Assembly: GCF_002237655.1 (NCBI RefSeq)
Contig: NZ_NOKT01000019.1
Span: 100,003 to 164,002 of the forward strand
From: Streptomyces sp. XY006
GTDB taxonomy: Bacteria > Actinomycetota > Actinomycetes > Streptomycetales > Streptomycetaceae
Length of the DNA stretch: 64,000 nt
Reading direction: 5' to 3'
Part shown: positions 53,001 to 59,556 of the stretch, piece by piece
Layout of the letters: every line of letters begins with the position of its first letter
How positions within the stretch are numbered: the stretch's first letter is position 1
Program-made: the position numbers and the translations under genes
Notes under the pieces: generated by a model
Seen by the model: the letters and a program-made list of their open reading frames with translations, nothing else
What the model was told of the DNA's origin: nothing
The model's database searches: none

Positions 53001-54013
53001 ACCCGACCACCGGTTCGTCCCGTGCCTTCCTCGAAGGGCATGCCAACGCCATTCTCGCCCTGGCCTTCAGTCAGGACGGCCGCACAGTCGCCACCGCCGG
53101 CGCGGACAAGACCGTCCGCCTGTGGAGCACGGCGACAGGAAAGACCCGCACCACACTCAAAGGGCACGGAAACGAGGTGAATGCGGTGGCCTTCAGCCCC
53201 GACAGCCGCACCGTAGCCACCGTCAGCGACGACTCCACCACACGCCTGTGGAACACAGAGACCGGCGAGACCCTCAGAACCTTGAAGGGACATGACGGAC
53301 AAGTCTGGGGGGTGGCCTTCAGTCCCGACGGCCGCACACTCGCCACCACCGGCGCAGACACCACCACTCGCCTGTGGAACCCGGCCACGGGAAAGACCCG
53401 CACCATACTCAAAGGGCACGGAGACGAGGTGAATGCGGTGGCCTTCAGCCCCGACAGCCGCACCGTAGCCACCGTCAGCGACGACTCCACCACACGACTG
53501 TGGAACGCAGAAACCGGCAAGACCCGCATCACACTCTCCGGTCACAACGCCGCAGTCCGGGCAGTGGCCTTCAGCCCCGACGGCCGCACACTCGCCACGG
53601 GCAGTGGCGATGCGACCGTTCTGCTGTGGGACGCAACCACAGGAGAATCCAGAATCACTCTGACTGAGCACACGGCGGGGGTGAGCGGTGTGGCCTTCAG
53701 CCCTGACGGCCACACACTCGCCACCACCGGCGACGACGGAACCGTCCGCGTCTGGGAGGCGGCCACCGGCAAGACCCGCACCACGCTCAACGGCAACACC
53801 ATCATGAATGCCCTGGCGCTCAGTCCCGACGGCCGCACACTCATCACCGCCGGCTCAGACGGAACCGCGCGTCAGTGGGACGTGGCCACCTCCCCTGAAC
53901 CCGCCCGGGCCATCGAGCAGATCTGCCGAGTCTTCGGCCGCGACCTCACCGCCGAGGAACGCGCGGCCTACCTCCCCGATGATTCAGGGGCATCCGTCTG
54001 CTCGGAACGCTGA
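50003..54013 (+). CDS. Trypsin-like protease, nSTAND NTPase and WD40 fusion (conflict-system protein)
   Basis: A 1336-residue multidomain protein. Residues about 17-200: trypsin-like domain with H47 (TCAHVV), D89 (DEDVAFI) and S165 (GFSGGPV), so the triad is complete. About 219-600: nSTAND1-type NTPase starting CPYRGLEPF, Walker A GPSGSGKS (259-266), Walker B VVLVIDQFEE (333-342). About 678-700: a hydrophobic helix (VLGGLLVLALVAAGGAIW). About 758-1300: thirteen WD40 blades, one shortened (blade 6) and two near-identical (blades 8 and 10). The C-terminal cap is ICRVFGRDLTAEERAAYLP. STAND NTPases act as switches: repeats sense a trigger, the NTPase assembles and the effector fires. Here the effector would be the protease, anchored at the membrane. 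ATG 50003 is chosen. Confidence 0.92.
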   Translation: MTSTDSAPHSGMASDLPTAVARILGPDGRVAGTGFRVAEGVLVTCAHVVEAAGGGPGSTVRLSVPHVADADRLEGTVPAEWWRSVDDEDVAFIRLGDPPDGVRILPLGAAEGCRGHNVRSFGFPAQAPPEGHFGFGVTGDLLPAVDGRGTHLQLTDANDLTTGFSGGPVLDEVTGLVIGMLTEITAPDAYERGLGIAYATPTRVLREILPELAEREVCPYRGLEPFTAEHARWFQGRSEAVRQVLTNLAQRRRLTLLLGPSGSGKSSLIQAGVLRALAAGELPGSDQWLPVLARPRQDMLAAIERAGLTGASQDGIVAAVNRRLAAEPSCERVVLVIDQFEELLVQNTDGRLRDLLAVVDEVTSAADAYTKITMILIMRDDFYPQLAALAPRLLEAATPGLLNVPGTLSQQDLNDIVVLPALDVGLRFQPGLPERIIGDVLDITPEATVTREAPVTVLPLLEMTLSQLWHRRQDGYLTHEAYRRIGGVSGSVTTWCDSALDELSAEQQVIARRALTSLVHPADPRHNIYAVRTQVPLDELRDLAADPGDTGEQAAVDSVIAALARRRIITTQTLQAPQHPGALPGEPVAELIHEALIRDWGALRQWVDQDHRFQEWLDLTRERQVRWAAQKDPGDLLGGSALAEGVEWSHQRRLPADIAEFLTASKERQRAAIRRSRRLNAVLGGLLVLALVAAGGAIWQWQTVAAEREAAMSRQLADQSLELSGTNPELAALLAVKAYRTSHTSEAMESLRYAGALPVHRRLSGHTNEVRSVAYSPDRRTFASAGADRTVRLWDTATNKVRTTLEGHSDAVNAVAFSPDRRTLATASADKTVRIWDLNTGKTRTTLNGHTDQVRSVAFSPDGDTIATGGADSIARLWDADTGEARGTLKGHTQAVTSVAFHPEGDTIATGGADNTVRLWHPVTAEARGTLEGHDQAVTSVVFSPDGRTLATADDWDVRLRDASTGEIRKTLDGSALLLAFSPDSKTLATATDRYVALWNPTTGSSRAFLEGHANAILALAFSQDGRTVATAGADKTVRLWSTATGKTRTTLKGHGNEVNAVAFSPDSRTVATVSDDSTTRLWNTETGETLRTLKGHDGQVWGVAFSPDGRTLATTGADTTTRLWNPATGKTRTILKGHGDEVNAVAFSPDSRTVATVSDDSTTRLWNAETGKTRITLSGHNAAVRAVAFSPDGRTLATGSGDATVLLWDATTGESRITLTEHTAGVSGVAFSPDGHTLATTGDDGTVRVWEAATGKTRTTLNGNTIMNALALSPDGRTLITAGSDGTARQWDVATSPEPARAIEQICRVFGRDLTAEERAAYLPDDSGASVCSER

Positions 54014-54035
54014 CGGAACAGACAAGGTCAGCCAT

Positions 54036-54069
54036 GGTCCCGGAGGGCCCCCTCGGGGCCTCCGGGACC
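54036..54069. terminator. Convergent hairpin terminator
   Basis: GGTCCCGGAGG and CCTCCGGGACC pair perfectly, with a further CCCC/GGGG stem inside. It lies between the NTPase gene and the convergent secreted-protein gene. Confidence 0.82.
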
Positions 54070-54082
54070 GCGGGCACCCGCG

Positions 54083-54454
54083 TTACGGGTGGAGCACCAC
54101 CGAGTTGACCGGTCCCAGGTCGATCTCATTGGCGTAGCCCTGGTTGATCGTCCAGCAGTCGGTGCCGTTGGAGTTGGCGCAGATGTCGACCTTCCACCCA
54201 TCGGTCTGGTTGTTGTAGATCATGTGGGTGCCGTACTGGTCGTACAGCCGGTGCACGCCCTGGGCCCAGTACACGTGCGACGGGACGTTGTTGTTGAAGC
54301 CCGCGTTCTGCGGATAGATACAGAAGGCGCCGTCCGGGCAGCCGTAGGAGCCGGCCGCCGTGGCGGCCTGGGTCTCGACGGCCCCGAGCATGAGGAGGGC
54401 CGCGGCAGCGGAGGCCGCGGCGGCGGCCTGGCGGAGCACCTTGGAAGTCATCAT
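54083..54454 (-). CDS. Small secreted Cys-containing protein, peptidase-inhibitor I36-like
   Basis: A 123-residue protein with a signal peptide (residues 1-33, cut near TQAATAA-GS). The mature protein of about 90 residues has four Cys (C39, C45, C92, C100), enough for two disulfides, and reads GCPDGAFCIYPQNAGFNNNVPSHVYWAQGVHRLYDQYGTHMIYNNQ. The CPDGxFCIYxxxxF start resembles the peptidase inhibitor I36 (SMI) family, but the match is only by eye. ATG 54454 (MMTSK) has GAGG at 5 nt; ATG 54451 is equally possible. It lies beside the protease-containing conflict gene, which makes an inhibitor role tempting but unproven. Confidence 0.7.
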   Translation of the reverse strand: MMTSKVLRQAAAAASAAAALLMLGAVETQAATAAGSYGCPDGAFCIYPQNAGFNNNVPSHVYWAQGVHRLYDQYGTHMIYNNQTDGWKVDICANSNGTDCWTINQGYANEIDLGPVNSVVLHP

Positions 54455-54777
54455 CGTCACCTCTGTGGGAAGGGCGCAGGTCCGTTTGGTCGCGGGTCGG
54501 CGCCGCGACCGCTCTGCAGCCGAAATCGAGCGCGAGCGTAGTGAAGATCCGCCTCCGCGGGTCCTGACACATGTCTGGGTGCGCCCTCGCTGCTCAGCAC
54601 CGGTTCCGAACCCGTGCGACCGGCCGCCCCTGCGACACCGCCGGGCGTGGCGCGACACCCCGAGTGGCCGTCCACCGGCTGACCTCGCGGCCTGCGAACA
54701 CCTCGACGGGTCAACGGGTCAACCGGCACCCACCCTGACCAGCAAAAAGCCCTCCCCAAAGGGAGGGCGGAGACTTG
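54455..54777. other. Intergenic region, 323 bp, holding the tRNA terminator
   Basis: Between the secreted-protein gene and tRNA-Arg. It contains the terminator at 54749-54768 and the secreted-protein promoter. No other gene or repeat seen. Confidence 0.5.
54749..54768 (-). terminator. Rho-independent terminator of tRNA-Arg
   Basis: On the minus strand GCCCTCCC, loop TTTG, GGGAGGGC and then TTTTT: a textbook intrinsic terminator just after the tRNA 3' end. Confidence 0.93.
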
Positions 54778-54850
54778 CGCCCCCGGCAGGACTCGAACCT
54801 GCGGCCAAGCGCTTAGAAGGCGCCTGCTCTATCCACTGAGCTACGGGGGC
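54778..54850 (-). tRNA. tRNA-Arg (anticodon UCU)
   Basis: A 73-nt cloverleaf on the minus strand: acceptor GCCCCCG (54850-54844) with CGGGGGC (54785-54779) and discriminator G, D-arm with TAGCTCAGTGGATAGAGC, anticodon loop CTTCTAA (anticodon TCT, reads AGA), T-arm GCAGGTTCGAGTCCTGC. CCA is not encoded. A terminator follows. It flanks the accessory island on the 3' side of the tRNA, the usual site for integrase attachment, although no integrase gene or att repeat is seen. Confidence 0.97.
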
Positions 54851-55171
54851 CGGGTGTGGTGGCCTCTGTCTGGGTGCCCGGGTGTGGGCCGATCCGTGAC
54901 GTTGCCGGGGACAAGGATAGGGCTCCCGCGTCCTGGTCCCTGTTGCTTCGCCTCCGTGGCTCGATGTGGAGGTTCGGTGAAGCGGTCCTGATAATCGCAG
55001 GCAGGTACGAATCGTGCATCGCTTTTGGCGTCCGGCGCATCGGGTGTTGTGCACTCGTTATGCCTGGACTGTGCCCGCGCCCCACTCGTCCCTTCCGTCC
55101 CTTACGTCCTGTCGGCGCGCAGACATGCTCATATGCTTCAGAATTCCCCTAAAATTGGGCATTCTTCACAT
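54851..55171. other. Intergenic region between tRNA-Arg and the GTPase operon
   Basis: 321 bp without a gene. AT-rich bases near the right end include TAAAAT (55150-55155), a possible -10 box for the downstream operon. The tRNA promoter must lie near the left end. Confidence 0.5.
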
Positions 55172-56779
55172 GTGGTGACCTTGGACGTACGGCCTCAGCT
55201 GCTCGACGCACTCTCCGCCCTGCGCGACCGTGTCGCCGCCGCACGCTTCCCGCTGCCCCTGGCGGGGGCCCCACGCGCGCGTGCCAACCGCGACGAACTG
55301 CTCGCGCAGCTCGACGACTACTTGGTGCCCCGGCTGCGGGAGCCCGAAGCGCCGATTCTGGCCGTCGTCGGCGGCTCCACCGGCGCCGGGAAGTCCACCC
55401 TCGTGAACTCCCTCGTGGGGCGCCGCGTCAGCGAGGCGGGCGTGCTGCGGCCGACGACCCGGACCCCCGTGCTGGTCTGCCATCCGGAGGACCACCACTG
55501 GTTCAGCGGGATGCGAGTGCTGCCCGACCTCACCCGCGTGTGGGTGCCCCAGCAGGACGCCACGGACGACCTGCTGCTCCCCGGCGAGAACCCCGCGCGC
55601 GTGCTCCGCGTCGAGACCGCCGAGACCCTCCCGCCCGGCCTCGCCCTGCTCGACGCGCCCGACATCGACTCCCTGGTCGCCGACAACCGCGTCCTGGCCG
55701 CCGAACTCATCTGCGCCGCCGACATCTGGGTGATGGTCACCACGGCCGCCCGCTACGCCGACGCCGTCCCCTGGCACATGCTGCGCACCGCCAAGGAGTA
55801 CGACGTCACCCTCGTGACCGTGCTCGACCGGGTGCCCCACCAGGTGGTCAACGAGGTGTCGCGGCAGTACGGGGCCCTGCTCACCAAGGCGGGGCTCGGC
55901 GAGGTGCCGCGCTTCACCGTGCCCGAGCTGCCCGAGTCCGCCTGGGGCGGCGGGCTGTTGCCGGCCACGGCCGTCGCGCAGCTGCGCAACTGGCTCATCC
56001 ACCAGGCCCAGGACCCAGCCGCCCGGCAGCACGTCCTGGCCCGAACGGCGTACGGCGTCCTCGACTCGCTGAAGTCGCGGATGCCCGAGCTGGCCGGTGC
56101 CGCCGCCGCCCAGTACGCCGCCGCACTCCGCCTCACCTCGGCCGTCGAGGGCGCGTACGACAGCGAGCACGCGCGCGTGCGGGGCCGGTTGCAGTCCGGT
56201 GCCGTGCTCGCCGGGGACGCGCTCAAGCGGTGGCGGGCCTTCCCCCTGGACTGCACGGCCGCCGAACTCCTCGACGCCCTTGTCGAGAGCCTCAGCGCGC
56301 TGCTGCTGTGCGCCGTCACGGCCGCCGACGAGCGCGTGGACGACGCCTGGCGGCGCGAACCGGCCTCGGCCGCCCCGGAACTCGCCGCACGCGAACCGGC
56401 CGCGGACAGCGCCGAGCACCGCATCGGGCTCGCCGTCCGGCGCTGGCGGCGCGAGCTGGAGGAGCACGCCGAGGAGGAGGTGCGTGAACTGGACCGCGCC
56501 CTCGCGCCCGATCCCGAGCTGGTCGCCGCCCTGGTCGCCACCTCCCTGCTCGGCGGCCGCCGGGGCCGCATGGCCGGGGAGGGGCTCGCCGAACGGATCG
56601 GCGCCCACGGCGCGCTGCGGCTGCGCGACCGGGCCGGACGGCTGCTCACCGAGCACGTCGACCGGGTCCTGCACACCGAACGCGAGCGCCGGCTCGCCCC
56701 CCTCGACGCCCTCGACGTCCACCCCGAGCCGCAGGCCGAACTCATCGCCGCGCTGTCCGTACTGCAGAAGGAGAGGTGA
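55172..56779 (+). CDS. dynB: Dynamin-like GTPase, probably DynB
   Basis: A 535-residue protein. GTPase motifs: G1 GGSTGAGKST (about residues 70-80), switch/G2 around RPTTRTP, G3 LLDAPDIDSL, and a G4-like part with LVTVLDRVPHQV. The rest is helical (AAAAQYAAALRLTSAVEGAYDSEHARVRG...; EEHAEEEVRELDRALAP). The position, three bases upstream of a second GTPase with membrane helices and close to ssbB, fits the dynBA pair that stabilises FtsZ rings in sporulating Streptomyces. The name rests on my recollection of that locus. The start is uncertain: GTG 55172 (VVTLDVRP) is chosen since a TAAAAT box lies about 17 bp upstream; ATG 55133 is in frame. Confidence 0.75.
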   Translation: MVTLDVRPQLLDALSALRDRVAAARFPLPLAGAPRARANRDELLAQLDDYLVPRLREPEAPILAVVGGSTGAGKSTLVNSLVGRRVSEAGVLRPTTRTPVLVCHPEDHHWFSGMRVLPDLTRVWVPQQDATDDLLLPGENPARVLRVETAETLPPGLALLDAPDIDSLVADNRVLAAELICAADIWVMVTTAARYADAVPWHMLRTAKEYDVTLVTVLDRVPHQVVNEVSRQYGALLTKAGLGEVPRFTVPELPESAWGGGLLPATAVAQLRNWLIHQAQDPAARQHVLARTAYGVLDSLKSRMPELAGAAAAQYAAALRLTSAVEGAYDSEHARVRGRLQSGAVLAGDALKRWRAFPLDCTAAELLDALVESLSALLLCAVTAADERVDDAWRREPASAAPELAAREPAADSAEHRIGLAVRRWRRELEEHAEEEVRELDRALAPDPELVAALVATSLLGGRRGRMAGEGLAERIGAHGALRLRDRAGRLLTEHVDRVLHTERERRLAPLDALDVHPEPQAELIAALSVLQKER

Positions 56780-56782
56780 CCG

Positions 56783-58603
56783 GTGACCGCCATCACGGAC
56801 CGGGACTCCACCGAGCACGCCGACCAGCCCGACGACGGCGCGAACCGGGCACGCTCCGGCGCCCGTCCGTCCCCGGGCGCCTCGCAGGGCGAGCGCGCGG
56901 CCCGTACCGACTCCCCGGAGCCCTGGGACGACGGGCTCATCGCCCGCCGGGTCACGGAACCCGCCGACGCACCCGCGCTGCCCGCCCTGGACAGCCGTTC
57001 CATCGCCCCGGCCACGGTGACCCCGCTGGTCTACGACGCGCCCCTGCGCACCCGGCTCGAAGCCCTGCGCGAGCTCGTGGGCCTCTCCCGCACCCGGCTG
57101 GACAGCCGCACCCTGTCCGAGGCCGGCCGGGTCCTCGACGAGGCGTCCGCCCGGCGCAGGCTCTCCGGGCAGCACACCGTCGTCGCCATCGCGGGCGCCA
57201 CCGGCAGCGGCAAGTCCCAGCTGTTCAACGCGCTCGCCGGGGTGACCATCTCGGAGACCGGAGTACGCCGTCCCACCACCGCAGCGCCGATCGCGTGCAG
57301 TTGGAGCGACGGGGCCGCGAGCCTCATCGAACGGCTCGGCATCCCGCCCCGGCTGCGGCGGCGGCCCCTGCCCTCCGGGGACGGCGATTCTCCGCTGCGC
57401 GGACTCGTCCTGGTCGACCTGCCCGACCACGACTCCGCGGCCGTACAGCACCGCGAGCACGTCGACCGCATCCTGGCGCTGGTCGACGCGGTCATCTGGG
57501 TCGTCGACCCGGAGAAGTACGCCGACGCCCTCCTCCACGAGCGCTATCTGCGGCCGATGGCGGCCCACGCCGAGGTCATGTTCGTGGTCCTCAACCAGAT
57601 CGACCGGCTGCCCGGGGAGGCGGCCGAGCAGGTCCTCGACGACCTGCGGCGACTCCTCGACGAGGACGGCATCGCCCTCGGCGAGTACGGCGAGCCGGGT
57701 ACGACGGTCCTGGCGCTCTCCGCGCTCACCGGTGACGGCGTCGGCGAACTGCGCGAGGCGCTCGGCCAGTTCGTCTCCGAGCGCGGCGCCCCGGCCCGGC
57801 GCGTCTCGGCCGACGTCGACCTCGCCGCGGCCCGGCTCCGGCCCGTCTACGCCACCCGGCGGCGGACCGGGCTCAGCGAACAGGCCCGGGAGGAGTTCGC
57901 CGACCGGCTCGCGGACGCGGTCGGGGCCACGGCGGCGGGCGAGGCGGCCGAACGCGCCTGGCTGCGCAACGCCAACCGCGCCTGCGGCACGCCCTGGCTG
58001 CGGCTGTGGCGCTGGTACCAGGACCGCGGCGAGCCCGCCACCGGCCGGATCCCCGCCCGCGCACAGGCCGACGAGGAGGCCACCGCGCGGCAGCGGGTCG
58101 AACAGGCGGTGCGGACCGTGGCCGACCGGGCCTCGGCCGGACTGCCCGCGCCGTGGGCCCAGGCGGTGCGCGAGGCGGCCGCCCGCGGCGCGCAGGGGCT
58201 GCCGGAGGCGCTGGACGAGCTGTCCGTGCGCGCGGGGGTGCCGGCCGGGCGTCCGCCGCGGCCGGGGTGGTGGCCGGTGGCCGTGCTGTCCCAGGCGTCC
58301 ATGACGATCCTGCAGTTCCTCGGCGGGCTGTGGCTGCTGGGGCAGATCATCGGGTTCATGGCGCCGAACCTGGGCGTGCCGGTGCTGCTGATGGTGATCG
58401 GCATCGTCGGCGGTCCGCTCATCGAGTGGAGCTGCCGGATGGCGGCCCGTGGCCCGGGCCGGCGCTACGGCCTGGAGGCGGAGCGGCGGTTGCGCGAGGC
58501 GGCGGCCGGGTGCGGCCGTGCACGGGTGCTGGATCCGGTGGCGGCGGAACTGCTGCGATACCAGGAGGTACGGGAGCAGTACGGGAGGGTGGTGGGGGCT
58601 TGA
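56783..58603 (+). CDS. dynA: Dynamin-like GTPase with membrane helices, probably DynA
   Basis: A 606-residue protein. A disordered N-terminus of about 60 residues precedes the GTPase: G1 GATGSGKSQ, G2 RRPTTAAP, G3 LVDLPDHDS, G4 VLNQIDRL, G5-like ALSALTGDG. The C-terminal third has two hydrophobic helices (TILQFLGGLWLLGQIIGFMA and VPVLLMVIGIVGGPLIEW), which would place it in the membrane. GTG 56783 lies after AAGGAGAGGTGACC, and only three bases separate it from the previous gene. With the partner GTPase it would form the dynamin-like pair of the sporulation septum. The symbol is by order and architecture and remains provisional. Confidence 0.75.
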   Translation: MTAITDRDSTEHADQPDDGANRARSGARPSPGASQGERAARTDSPEPWDDGLIARRVTEPADAPALPALDSRSIAPATVTPLVYDAPLRTRLEALRELVGLSRTRLDSRTLSEAGRVLDEASARRRLSGQHTVVAIAGATGSGKSQLFNALAGVTISETGVRRPTTAAPIACSWSDGAASLIERLGIPPRLRRRPLPSGDGDSPLRGLVLVDLPDHDSAAVQHREHVDRILALVDAVIWVVDPEKYADALLHERYLRPMAAHAEVMFVVLNQIDRLPGEAAEQVLDDLRRLLDEDGIALGEYGEPGTTVLALSALTGDGVGELREALGQFVSERGAPARRVSADVDLAAARLRPVYATRRRTGLSEQAREEFADRLADAVGATAAGEAAERAWLRNANRACGTPWLRLWRWYQDRGEPATGRIPARAQADEEATARQRVEQAVRTVADRASAGLPAPWAQAVREAAARGAQGLPEALDELSVRAGVPAGRPPRPGWWPVAVLSQASMTILQFLGGLWLLGQIIGFMAPNLGVPVLLMVIGIVGGPLIEWSCRMAARGPGRRYGLEAERRLREAAAGCGRARVLDPVAAELLRYQEVREQYGRVVGA

Positions 58604-58804
58604 GGGCCTGGTGGACACCCCTGGCTCCGTCTTCGGCCGCTCGGCGTCACCCGTGCCGGTGACGGAGTTGTCCACAGGCTGAGGGTGGTCCACAGCGCTC
58701 AGCGGGCCCGGCCCGGCGGCGGCAGTCTGGCAGACACAGCCGTACGGGGCGGGCCCGTACGCGTGTCGGCCCGGCGCCGAGTCCGGGCGAGGGAGGGGTA
58801 CGCG

Positions 58805-59281
58805 ATGAACGAGACGATGGTGTGCGCGGTCGGCAGGGTGGCGACGCAGCCGGTGTACCGGGAGATGGCGTCCGGGCCGTCGGCGAGGTTCCGGCTGGCG
58901 GTCACCGCGCGCTACTGGGACCGCGAGAAGAACTCGTGGACGGACGGGCACACCAACTTCTTCACGGTGTGGGCCAACCGCCAGCTCGCGACGAACACGG
59001 CGGCGTCGCTGACGGTCGGCGAGCCCGTGATCGTGCAGGGGAGGCTCAAGGTGCGCACCGATGTGCGCGAGGGGCAGAGCTGGACCTCGGCGGACATCGA
59101 CGCGGTCGCGATCGGCCACGACCTGGCGTGGGGCACCTCCGCCTTCCGGCGCGGAGGCAAGCAGGAGACGACGGCGTCGCCCTCCCAGCCGGAGCCCAAC
59201 TGGGAGTCCCCGCCGAGCGATTCGGACGAAGCTCGGCCCGGAGCCCCGCAACAGACGGACAACGCACCTGTCTTGACGTGA
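58805..59281 (+). CDS. ssbB: Single-stranded DNA-binding protein SsbB
   Basis: A 158-residue protein with an OB fold: ETMVCAVGRVATQPVYREM, RFRLAVTARYWD, TNFFTVWANRQLATNTAASLTVGEPVIVQGRLKV, SADIDAVAIGHDL. The C-terminal tail is short and lacks the acidic DDDIPF tip typical of SsbA, as expected for the second Streptomyces SSB (SCO2683, as I recall), which helps chromosome segregation during sporulation. ATG 58805 follows GAGGGAGGGG. It lies 200 bp after the dynamin-like pair and may have its own promoter. Confidence 0.9.
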   Translation: MNETMVCAVGRVATQPVYREMASGPSARFRLAVTARYWDREKNSWTDGHTNFFTVWANRQLATNTAASLTVGEPVIVQGRLKVRTDVREGQSWTSADIDAVAIGHDLAWGTSAFRRGGKQETTASPSQPEPNWESPPSDSDEARPGAPQQTDNAPVLT

Positions 59282-59392
59282 CGTCAATCACCGCACCCCT
59301 GCCCGAACTGCGGCCTTTCTACGGGTGCGCCCCCGAACGACCGGCGCGGAACTGTCGATAACCCCTGCTCACAAGGGGTCTCGGCGATAACG

Positions 59393-59407
59393 ATTCCGAG
59401 TCGGAAT
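59393..59407. promoter_or_regulatory. 15-bp palindrome upstream of the thioester-domain gene
   Basis: ATTCCGA-G-TCGGAAT is a perfect palindrome, 150 bp before the next start. An AT-richer stretch follows it. Candidate operator. Confidence 0.5.
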
Positions 59408-59556
59408 ACTCATCGGACCGTCTGACCGGCGGGCGGGCTCCGCCGCCTCCCTAGGATGCCGGAATGGCTCTTGAGGCTCTCGGGGCCAGAGAGGCTTCCG
59501 AAATCTGCAGGTGGGACCGTCCCCCCACGACCCGGGTCCTGCTCGAAGGAGATGTG

